Assembly: GCA_028015205.1 (NCBI GenBank)
Contig: CM051521.1
Location: 90,744,513-90,808,512, forward strand
From: Mytilisepta virgata
Taxonomy: Eukaryota > Mollusca > Bivalvia > Mytilida > Mytilidae
Length of the DNA: 64,000 bases
Reading direction: 5' to 3'
Shown: positions 20,971 to 33,200 of the stretch, in pieces
Layout of the letters: each line of letters opens with the position of its first letter
Position numbering within the stretch: position 1 is the stretch's first letter
Notes under the pieces: generated by a model
Seen by the model: the letters and a program-made list of their open reading frames with translations, nothing else
What the model was told of the DNA's origin: nothing
The model's database searches: none
Made by a program: the position numbers and the translations under genes

Positions 20971-22239
20971 AAAAATAGTGCAATTACATCTCTCTGAAAT
21001 TAAAACACCTACCTCAGCTGGTCAGATCAACTGGAATTTCTCCAAGTCCAGTGACAGACTTTCAAAAACAGCAGAACTGCTTGGATACAGCTCCAGGGAC
21101 CAGTTGCAGTACAGTAAAGTCTTTCCCATACTAGTTATGCATCTGACAAACTATTTTTGAATTTTAACAATCAAGTTTGCAGTGCAGATACTATTTTGGG
21201 CTTTGAATTAACAACTGATACAATCATAAAAATGTATGAAGAACTGATATTGTCTAGTTGGAGTAAATACACATTGGATGAAGTATGCTTAATAAAAATG
21301 TAATATAACTTGGATTTGCAGAACCTATGAAGTGTAATTTGGAAGAAAGGAAGTTGCAAAGAAGTGAGAAAGTTAATTTGCATCTTTAAAATTATTATTT
21401 TTGGACATCAACATTTTAATGGCAAACAGTTTTATACTTGTCTGTCATACTATTAACACAGTAAATCTGGAACTATTTAAGTACATGTTTGTAATAAACC
21501 ATGCAATAGAGTAAATATCCCTGACGATGTATTGTGTTGTAAGGGGAACTACTCGTAATGTAAGACGTTACGTTTTATCGCACCTGCATGTGCAAGTTAT
21601 CGAACTTAAATGTTGTCATAACAAAAATGGCGGAAGTAAACACATTCAAACAAGACATGAAAATTCTTAATATTTCTGTCATAAGAGACAAGGTAAAGTT
21701 ATAATTTTGAGAACACAGATATATGAATGTTTCCACACCAAGACAACACATTTGTTAGCAATACAGTAGATTTTAATGAGTTGAAATCGGTCCATCGCAC
21801 AAACTTTGATAGTGACAGATCCGTTTCATCCTAACTTCTTACCCTTATTTTGCAATCATCTGATTAATTTATAATTTCTATTTTATACCCAAAAGTTGCG
21901 TCTGATTACGAATATTACGAAAAGTGCAAATTGAGTTTCTTACTCGCGGAAGCAAATTTTCCAGCAGTATTTTAGGTGCTGCCTGGGCGATTTGTGTACC
22001 CCAACGTTATCTTATATGAACGCGCCGTAGCTGTCAACATCTGTCAAGATCATTCCCGGGACCGAGACTTGCTATTACTTAGACAGAAAAAACCTGTTAA
22101 AGATGCAATATAAAAGTGTTATTTTGTTTCTTTTAAATACAATGAATTTTCATTCGTGTTTTTTGGTATATCGCAAAATAGTAATAATAATAATAAAATG
22201 AACGAATGGATAGAAAGCAAATAAAAAAAGCTTTTTGGC
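20971..22239. other. Intergenic; one possible first exon at 21628-21693
   Basis: ATGGCGGAAGTAAACACATT opens a 22-codon frame running into AGAGACAAG|GTAAAG near 21693, after a relatively CpG-rich stretch. This is what a short first coding exon looks like, but I cannot find its continuation and do not recognise the peptide. Confidence 0.3.
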
Positions 22240-22710
22240 GGGACCTAATTTTAAATTTGGTACACTTTTTTGTTTTTGCGAGAATCTCATCTAAATATAT
22301 CAGAAAATGTTGAAAATATTCCCCAGATTTGATGTGCAAAAAATCATAGTGATTCGTGAGAAAACATTTTTTTGTACCAAATTTATTTACACGCCATTCG
22401 AACCGCTCCAGTCAATTTTTTTGCACTCGAAAATTGGTCAAGAAATGGTTCCTGAAGAGAAATTAAATATCTAAATCGTACAAAAATTTCAGAGAATGGT
22501 CAAATTGAATGCTTGGAACGGGTTGTCAAAATTTAGAAAGAATCCGATGGACATAACCGATGATATAGCTAACTTAACATGACGTGTCGACTTCATATGC
22601 CACAGCTTCGACGCTGCAAAGTGCACGAAATAGTCCGTTCGACGCGCAAGGTCACTGATCAGAGACTGATCACATTTTGGCCAAAAAGGGACTTCCGGTT
22701 ACCCGACTGT
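22240..22710. repeat. Dispersed repeat sharing strings with 15.1-15.5 kb
   Basis: Contains GGGACTTCCGGTTACCC (22688), the exact reverse complement of a string at 15104. It also has two oppositely oriented copies of the TGTACCAAATTTA string (22250 and 22363). The element type is unknown. Confidence 0.5.
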
Positions 22711-22979
22711 AGCAGGACAGCACAATGGAATGACGTTTTTCTATATGACGCAAAATCATCCAAACTGTTTCGTTTCTCTGGTCCATTCAGTTGGCGAAGA
22801 AGTTCCACGTTTGGAACGACTGAAATTTATTTTCACGAGGATACATTTCCCAAAATTATTAAATATTATTAGAATAAAACATGTAAAATACAAATAAAGT
22901 TGTCAATTTAAGTAAAAGATTAAAATATATATTCATCCGCACGCGTAAAAGAGGACAAGATCTCGTCCTGTATTAACAC

Positions 22980-23370
22980 GGCTGAAGGCAGGGTTCCTTT
23001 CCGGGCGGAGTGTACGGAATTCTAATAGTGGTTGCTGAAAACGTCATTAAAACAAATCCGTGGTAAAATTTACAATAAACCACGACTCTCACGAAGTGAC
23101 AATTTCACCATATTTTTCGAACACAAAAACGTAATATTTTGTTCAATTGCGTCGGCAATTTGAAGACGTTTTTCAATGGTTTCCCCTATTAGAATCGAAA
23201 TCATTCATGGACATACGTGGTCTGTGGTCGATGTTACCACGGGATGGCCATATTTCTGTGAATTTTACCCCTCGCTCCGCTGCGCTACGCTTATTGTAAA
23301 ATTTCGAGAGAAATACGTCGCACCTGTGGTCAAATCTCCAAGAAACCACGGGCGTCCGTGAATTATTTCT
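22980..23370. repeat. Fold-back-rich, GC-richer block
   Basis: Contains nested inverted pieces: CGTGGTAAAATTTAC with AATAAACCACG (23061-23085), and AATTTTACCCCTCGC with TTGTAAAATTT (23260-23305). Several other CGTGG/CCACG pairs occur. Open frames here on both strands are side effects of the inverted structure. Type unknown. The stretch 23371-24277 has nothing recognisable. Confidence 0.5.
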
Positions 23371-24277
23371 TAAGTATAAATAAATATACAAAAACACACT
23401 TGTTTTTTTATAATTATCATAAAACATTTTGCTTTCGATTTAAGATTTAAATAATTTTTGAATACATGGGATAAGTCAATATGTTCAACCATAATGAAAG
23501 GCTTAAGCAAATGCTCTTGGTCATCAGATTAGATAAAAAAGCCACCGAGTTATTGTAACTACGCATCAGTCATTCCTCAACTATGAACTGGTGTAAGCGT
23601 CAGGCTGAGAAACATTAGCATATGTCCCGTCGTTGTAAATTACCATAACAACCTGTCATAAAATTGAAAAAGACAACTGAAATAAGATATACCTACACAA
23701 GGTTTCTTTCATTCAGAATGCAAACTAAATCTATATCATTGCAAGAAATACCTTAGTCCGATACTCTTCTAGATGCAAACGGCCATTTTAAGAATCGACT
23801 GTAGTCGTTGGCGTCAGGACACCAGAAAAAATGGACAAAAACAACAAATTAATTCAGAAAATAGTGACTCCATAAATCTAACCATTATACATTACCAACA
23901 TTTTGTATCTATTTCTATATATAATTTAAAATATTTTAAAATCATTTTTGAAAGTTATTTGGATCATAGAAAGTATATTTCCACAATTTTAAAGGATTAT
24001 TTGATACTGGCAAAACGTAACATCAGGTTTTCTATAGCATTTTAACAAACTCGGTGCAATTTATGTGAATAGCTCCAAGAATACTTTCTCTACAAGATAA
24101 AAACTAGTTTGTTTTCATTGAGATTTTCAAATTACCAAGTATAACGTTGTGTTGTGTGTACTCTTAAAACAATTGACAAATCTCGGTCGAATCCGCTTTT
24201 CTCTTAATGAAGTTGCGACGAGTGCTCTTAAAACTAATTGGGAGTACTTTATGTTCGTGTCTAATTATTATTTCACA

Positions 24278-27200
24278 TTAACTTTCAATTATTCTCTCAA
24301 CGAATCTTATGAAACTAATTTTAAACATATTTACCCTTTTTTTCAAAGAAAATACCAGCGATTTGCTGAGAGATGAGGTGTAACACGGAACCTGACAAAA
24401 TCTTGAAGCTGCAAAATATTTTGAGGTGTAATTGCTAACTTTCTGCAGTAGCTCTGTAATTTTGGTCTTGATTCCCTCTTGTTTTAACAACTCGCACAAC
24501 ACTTCTATGTAAATTGATCCTTTTTTTGTGTCTCTCCATGACACATAATCTAAGGTAAAATAATAAGTTTTATTTATTCATAAATTATCCTATTTTTGTT
24601 GAACTTAACCGACAAATACCACAAGGATACATGTATAACTTAAAAAACATACAATTGAGGAAATTAAAACCGTTATATAGAATTCAGAATATACCTGGTG
24701 TAGTTGCATAAGCTATGAGAACATCCGATTCTTTTGACAACTTTCTTAAATTATCTTCACCACTAGATGACCCATCATTGACTAAACTTCCATAATCTAT
24801 TCTGCTTCCACGGCACGCCTGATGAATTAAGTTACAAAATTACATCCATGCATGCAAGAGAATCAGTTATATGTACATGATTGAGTGGAGTTGGTAAGAA
24901 CTTTCTTCCTCAAGCGTATTTTAAATCTTTAAAATTATTTCATAATTATATATATTTTAGCTTTGCACTTGTTTACTTTAACAGTTACTACAAAAACAAG
25001 ATTGAAACTATTTCTCCGTATAAGATACAAAATTTCCAAAATATAACTTTCGGGTGAACATTATATCTCAGTTAAATGTTATATTTGAAAATAAAACCCT
25101 TTACCTTGCTATTGTTTTAAATTCAGGCTAACTTCATTGAACTTTAATACTGGAGTTTTATCAAAATTATTTTGAGGTGTCCATTAAACCACATCAAGAG
25201 CCAGAAATGTGCATAAATTTAATATCTGATATGAGAAGGAACGGATATGAATGTCCCATTTGCAAACAGAACAGAAAGAAAGAGTCCTACTGGTCACCAC
25301 ACGATTTTAAATTATTAGCAAACCCTATATCAGGTGGCCCGACAATTTTCTGAGGTTTTTTGTCCTTCAGATTTTAATATTTCCCAGTGTGTTTGTTTTT
25401 GTCAAAAAGAAAAGAAAACTCTTTAAGTAAGCTGCTGGGAAGGCTTTTAAAAAGGCATGAAAAATCGGCCAAAATGGAAACTAGAGAGCTAATTTCTTGT
25501 GTTATGTTACTTATTTTTTGTAAGATTTATATACTCCATTGTCAGGCATTCAATGTTTTACCCACTGACTCCTAATTTTATGTATTTCACTACCTGCATC
25601 TTAAAATGTCAAATATTGAAAATATGAAATCCATATTCGTGATTTTTAAATTAGTTTTGACTATTGTGCGAGCGAACATTTCTGTAGTTCAATAAAAATG
25701 GAAGGTGGCATCGTTAAACAGGAAGAAGCTGTGTCGCAGGTTGAAATCGGTACCCCACTTAGGGACGAGATCAAAAGTTCAATGTAGGATAAAAAACTTA
25801 ATTCGCATAGTTTTTTCACTGACCCCCCCCCCCCCCCATCCCCCTCTTAACTTAATTTGGGAAAAATTGATTGACCAATATGGGCATATGCTTTGAGAGT
25901 ATACTTTTTGTATCATGGGTCCTGTTTTTCCTCAACAATGTATGTTTGTTCTGAATATTGACTTGGACATCACTTGAATCTGTATTTTCAATCCGAAAAT
26001 CGATGTCGGATAACAAAACTTGCAGCGATTTTTACCCCCTCACCCCCAAACTATTTGAATTAAGTTTTTTTTATCCTATATTGAACTTTAATTTGATCTC
26101 GTCCCTTACAATAATTAGAGCTCACATAGTCATACTTCACACCAACTATGAATTAGCTGCAAATTACAATTGCTGAGGGAGATTACATGTGACTATGTAT
26201 AACAATTCTTTGAAAATCTAGATTTTGAAACCAACCAGCAACCTTATTTGTGTTATATACATCGTATATGAATATATTTGTGAATAGGAATTGTATACCA
26301 GAGTTTACCTGTATAAAAAAAAGTTTTGGTTTTCCTAGTAGTGACCGACAGTTCTTTACAGGATCCAGAATTACACTAAGAGGGACTTCACCGTCGATAG
26401 TATATACATGTCCCTCTCTACCATGACTTAAAATGATGCAAACAAAACAGTCATCATCAGAGTGATTTCTACCAGCAACTATAAGGAAATTGACATAAAT
26501 AATATCAATAGACTTAGATTATTAGTTTAATAGAAAAAAATCAGATCTGATCTCTTCTATTTAGTTGATTATTTATTGTGATATGACGTGATTAATTACG
26601 CTTGAACTAATTCTTTTGTACCTATTACTGAAACTATGTTTGTTTCGAGCACTGTGTGGATACAATTAGGGTAAGAATGTTTCATAATAAAAACTAGTGG
26701 TTCATTGTCCTTGTCATTTGAATGTAAGGCCTACATTGATAACTAGAAATCTTTCTTTAGATATTCTGAATTTTATTTCATTGGAAAATTTCCCCTACTA
26801 TTTGAAATGGGAATTAATACAAGAATCAAAAATTTATGTCATAGGTGGGTTTATGCTAACAGAGATTTTTAAAATTTCCATAAGTTTGTCAAAAAACAAA
26901 TTCGAATAATTTTTTAAGGTATTATACACTTTTATCAAATATTCCATGTATTCCTGGTGATATCAAAAGGGTACTGAGAGAAAAGGTTAGTAATGATGAA
27001 AGTAGAGATGTCTATCCAGATGATAATTTTTCGCAAAAAGTGATTAATAGCAATAGTGTAAAATTTTTATATGCATGTTTACTTGATAATATTGTACATC
27101 TTCCCACTGACAAATTTCTGAAATGTGAAGAACTTTTACAATGTGACATAGCAGACTGGTCAAAATATTTTACAATACTTAAAAAATGTTTTAGAGATAC

Positions 27201-30200
27201 ATATCTTTTCAACTTTCAGTACAAATTTCTTCACAGAATTATTCCTACAAACGAATACTTTATGCTTAGGATGTCAAATGGATCTCTCTTTTTTTTTAAT
27301 TTTCTTGTAATTAATGTTAAGAATTATTTATATAAGTGCAAGTTGAAGTGTAAAATTTCTAATCTTGTAGAATTAAAATGCAAGGTAAATGGTATTATGT
27401 AATTGAACATTATATAGCAACGAAAAACAATAAATTGCATTCTTTTGAAAAATATTGGTCCCCTATACAGTATATTTTTCCTGAATTTTGACTTGTAATT
27501 ATTATTTGATATATATTGTCATCTACCAAGAAAAGCATTTGAAACGCTTTATGTACATAAAAAAGTGTGTGTAAGTGTGTGAACATTTTTTGAGGATGTG
27601 AATCTATGTGTTTAGGTTTATTATAGAAACTAATAATTGTAAAACTTTATAACAGTCTTTTGCAATTTACATTTATAGCATTAAAGCCAGTAACACCCTA
27701 GTCAGGTGGTATTGTATGGATATATTGTTAAAATCCTGACTATTAAAAAAGAAATAAAAAAAAAGAAATCTGTACTGTCGGAATCGACAGTGATCCCCGC
27801 ACGACTACCCTGTAAGTAGTGGGTCCACTGACCTAAAGTCAAAAATATAAAACCTTATTCCCATCCAAAAGTAGTATGCAGTCATTCTATAAAGAAATTA
27901 AATCAGTAAGCTTTTGAAAAATGAAAAAAAAACCTTAGTTCACAGGCTTAAAACTGACAATTTTTGAAATTTGACCTGATCGATATTCTAAATCCTTATT
28001 GTGCAACTGAATATAGGACAATACTATATTTCAGCAAAATGAGTAAATTGCAAAATGAAAGAGAAGTGTAGTTCACAAGCGTTTAAATTGAAAATATTAA
28101 ATTTCGACCCCTGTGGACCCCAATTTTAGAAAATTAAAATACTAAGCCTTATTGCACATCGGCATATGGTGTTTGACAATACTTATATACTGTATGGAAA
28201 TAAAATGCATAAATTGAAAAACAAAAGACAATTTATGTCACAAATTTAAATTGATAGTTTTTCAAAATTCGACCGCTGTGGGCCCCAATTTTATATTATT
28301 AAAATTCTAAAACCTTAATGCGCATCTGCATAAAGTGTATGACAATACCGTTTCTGAAATAAAATGCATAAATTGTAAAATTAAAGAGGAATTTAGGTCA
28401 CAATCTTAAATTGACAGTTTTTTTTTTAATTCGACCTCTGTTGGCGCCAATTAAGAAAATCAAAATTTTAACATTTTATTGCTCATCTGCATATGGTGCA
28501 TGATAATACTTTATAGAAATAAATTGCATAAATTAAAAAAATGAAAGACGAGTTTAGGTCACAAGCTTGAATTCCAAATTTTCGAAGTTCAACCCATGTG
28601 GACCCCTTGTTTAGAAAATCAAAATTCTAAAACCTTATTGCGCATCTACAGGTGGTATGCAACCTTTCTATATAGAAATTAAATTCCAAGAGAGTGTGAC
28701 GGACGGAAGGACGGACTGAGACAATCGCTATATCCTCGAACGTTCTTCGAAAGTGCGGGGATAATAACCTTTCGGTAATATATCATCTGAATCAGAAGTA
28801 CATGAAATGATTGGCTAATATTGTATCTTAATTAATATCATAAAAAGAAAAGTCAAGAGTATTGTAATTTTGCTCAAAATAAACTTTCACTGACTTGACG
28901 GATAATCACTTCTTCATTTATAGTTTCTAACAACCACGATATATAGGAAAACGTAGGACAATCACCAAAGAAATTTACTGATTTCTGTACAATTACCAAT
29001 TCACTCCCTTTTTTACAAATGGTCTCAAATTATATAGCAGTAGTTGTTTTTATAACTTTGTTTGAGTTTTTATTGACGATTGGTAGGATAAAGTGCTAAA
29101 AAACATCATACTAGATTTCATTTCTGCTATGATTTCTTCCTTATTCAGATCAGATTTCTCATGAACCTCAAAGCCTAGATATGAAAAACTTTCCTTTAAT
29201 TTGTCCACGTCATGTTCAGTTCCAGCTCTGATTTCTTTGCCACCAACATGCTTTATGTTTATTATAATGCAGTCACCCCGTCTTTTGTGATTCATATCGT
29301 AAAATTCTTCCTTCATTTGGTATATACTCGGGACGTGGAGCCTAAATACGAAGATATACTTATTTAGAGAATAACAGAGAGGTGCCAAAACGTCAGAAAT
29401 TATAACCAATATTGTCATTAAAAAGTATACAAAATACACAACAGTCAGAAGAGAAACTTCAAAATAATTACATCTATAGTAAATCAAACCAGTTTCAATT
29501 TTACGTCTTTGCTTTTACCAAATAAAATTCTAATAATTGAATTGTAGCATTTTAAATTTTCATTTACTACATGTGTACGAAGTAAAAGAATTCGATTCCA
29601 AAGAAATTACGGGATGCTGAGGAACAATAACCTCAAAAGAGCAACACTAAAGAGAATGTCAAATTAAACAAAAAAAAAGAAACAAACAACATACCAGGAC
29701 TGACTTCTTCCTGTAAATTAAAAATAATAATACAAAATGACTTATTTTTCTTGCTTGTTTTAATTAAGTTTTTTTCATATATAATAAATGCCTGCTTGAG
29801 TGCTCTTATCATGTAAGAGACCGGAACTGCTTACCCATCCGGACAATTTGAGGTCTAAGGTTTTTTTTTGTGGGATAGTTTATTTAGTTTATTTCGTCTT
29901 GGATTTCGTCAGCTTGTTTTTTTTTCATTTAATTCCTAATCATTACAGTTTTAAATTCTGGAACCGATATACTGGATTCAATTTGCTGCGTTTATGCTTT
30001 TTTTTTTATTTCCTAAGGGTAAGGGAGCAACCATTTGATTTTTATGGGGGACATGGAAGTAATCTGAAGTCCTGCCTTTTTTTCAGAAAAAATTTCGAGA
30101 CTACCTTTTATTTTTCTACCTGGTGTTGTCCTGTCTTTTTTTTCACCACATTTTTCATCTGCCTTTTTTCTGAGGATTTTTGGTCCTCCCTTCTTTTCAC

Positions 30201-33200
30201 CAAATTTTGCATCCTACCTTTTTTCAACCCCCCCCCCCCCCCCGTAAAAATCAAATGGTTGCTCCCTAAGGTGTACATGTGATGAATTTGTGTCAGAACT
30301 TACGCATAAGTGGCCTTGCGTCTGTTTCAAAATTGTACGACGGTGTTCTTTCTATGTGCAAAGCCCTCTCCGCTTCATATCTGTTTTTCAAAACAAATAT
30401 TTTAAAATACATCAAAGCCATATTTTTACAATAATACTATCAATAACACCTACAACTTCATTAGCATTTACCATATTAGTCCGTAAAAAATTTCAACAAT
30501 ACTACTGTACTATTGAAATGTATCCTTTCCGTGTTTTTAAAACGAGCAATGGAATATTAGTATGTGTATATGAAATAAATAATACAACGTGTAGAATCAT
30601 TGTTAAAACTGTTTACTCTTTATGTGTCTAATTAAATATTTTGAACGTAGTGATTCGAAAATTTCAAAGGCTTCATAATCACGTATTGCTTTTCTAATCA
30701 GTGAAAGATATTTTAGTTTAATTCTATATTATTAACCTTAAATGTATTTCTTGACATAAGGAAGTCTATAAATATACATTTTTGTACTAAAAAATTGAAG
30801 GTTCGATCCCTATACATGTTATGTGTTTAAAGTCAAGATGAATATGAATGAATATATACATTTGATATGTATAAATGCTTACTTATAACCATCAAGATTT
30901 TACCTGGGTGAATTGTTTCTTCCTCTTTCGGAACCTGCAGATAAAATCAGTATAAGAAATTATCAAGTAAAATTATCTTGACATGAATCGTTAGACCTCT
31001 GCCCAGTTGTATATGTTAATTTATTTCAGCTACTTTAACACGATTTTAAGATACATACAGTATAGATCTAAAACGCTAATTCCACAAATTTTGTAGTTTG
31101 AACTGCCTGAAGCACAAAAGATCTGAAAACGCTAACTTAGCTATCCTGTTTCGCCGGTTCAGCTTTAAACTTTATATTGTTTCTGATGTTTTCCAAAAAT
31201 TCTGTTTATGAGGTATATTTTGAAGTTTACTCGGGATGAACATTATAACTCGCTTAATTTCCAAAAGGTAAAACGCAGAAATATTGGTAACTGAAACCCC
31301 AAATCTGTACAAAATATGTATAAAACATTCAAAACGGCGATGCCTTCTGAATATTAATTACCCAGATGTACAGTGACATTGTTATTTTGTTTCATGGATA
31401 TTATGATATGTGAATTCAAAATTAATGTGATACTGCGAAGTATGAATATCACAACTTGCATTTTAGTTTTCATAAGTATTTCATTAGTCGCATTATTTAG
31501 ATTTGCACTTATTTTGCATGTTCTTGAAAATCTGAATGATGATAAATGCGTCGATTCTTAATTTACAGAATCGTATTGTACTCGCTACTTGACTTACAAA
31601 ATAACAACTGACATACCATAATCGGAGGTCGTCGGTGTTGTAGAAATATTGCTGAAAATAATTTAAGAGAATTTAATGAAAATGCGACATCTTACAAGAT
31701 GATATGACTTGAATTAGTGTTTCAGATTCGCGTGCAAAAGTCTAATTGTTCGTCCTGAAACTCAAACTTAAGCTGTAGCTCATCATACCAAAGCTCACAT
31801 TCCAAAAATAAGACCACTTGGTAAAAGGGTTGGCACAAAAGTCCGGAAGACTAACATTCTGACAATACTGAATTCCTATCTCCAAGGGCAATAACTCTCA
31901 CAATAATTATCCGATCAGAATGAAAGTAAAACTTAATCTGTAACTCATCATTATAAGCTCTCATACCAAAGATAAAATCATTTGGTAAATAAGTTTGTGA
32001 AAAAAGTCCCGAAAACTATTATTTTGGCAATAACTCCGATTTCCAAGTGCAATAACTCTCATAATAATGATCTGATCAGTGTGAAACTCAAACTTGATCG
32101 GTAACTCATCATTATAAGCTCGCATACCAAAAATAAGATCAGTTGGTTAAACGCGATTTCTGAAAAAGTCCGGAAAACTATAGTGTGACTGATTTTATGT
32201 TCAACGGTTGCGATTACAGTTACCTGTTTCTATTTTGATTCTTGCATTTTACGATCTTGCAAACAAGACATCTGTTATGTACACTGATGTAACCGAGAAC
32301 CTCTAAAAGTGCGTTTTTCCACTTACTGAGTTACTTGATATCAATTCTAGTCTTCATTGCTATAAAACTCCTAAACAAAACTCATAAATTCAAGTTAACC
32401 TGGTAAAAAAATGGACACTGGTCCTTATGGTCTAGCGTCTACCAAACTCAGTCGTTTTCTATAGGTTATTCCAGGTAAAAAGAATAGGAGCTGTCTGTAC
32501 AAAGCTATTTACAACAAGCATTTATATCAAAATTATTAAACAGAAATTATATTTGAATAAATATGCTATATTTTGTCGAAACCCGGGTCTTTTTCGGATT
32601 ATTCCTTATCTATTTGAATTTAAAGTGTCCGTTTAAGTTGTTTTCTTCGGAGCGTCTATATCTGTTTACATTAAAGTTTTATCTTCATTTATAATCATGT
32701 TACCCGGTTGCAGTTTTGCGCCTGTCTCAAACCAGGAACCTCTGGCCTTTGTTAGTCTTGTGTTGTTTAAAAAAAAAATTGGTTCATGTGTATGTTTCGG
32801 AGTTTAGTGTACCGTCCATTTCGCTGAACTAGTATGCATTATTTTGCAGGGGCCAGCTGAAGCTCGCCTCCGGTTGCGGGATTTTCTCCCTGCCGGTTGA
32901 AGACCCACTGGTAGCCTTGAGCTGTTTTCTGCTCTTTAGTCCGGTTGTTGTCTCTTTGACACATCCCCTTGTTTCCATTTTCTATTCTACTTGACACAGT
33001 AATTATTAAGGTGTCACCTTGTTGAAGCATATCTTCTTAGTGGTGGTTGGTTTGCATAGACACGTTGTTCTGGCCATATTTGATAATAGTTCGGATTTCC
33101 GTATGTGTTCTGGCTTACGAAACCATAGTCCTCATTTTCTGAAATGTTTAATTTCAAATTTCAAATTTTATTAAATGTCATTATACATATAATTTGTATC

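Noticed and set aside
27770..28754. CRISPR-like array
   Set aside because: Units of about 150 bp are diverged repeats of one sequence without unique spacers, and the genome is eukaryotic.
29800..30282. 160-codon Phe-rich frame
   Set aside because: It runs through T-rich DNA and a MITE-like element with inverted ends and a C homopolymer; composition is that of repeats.
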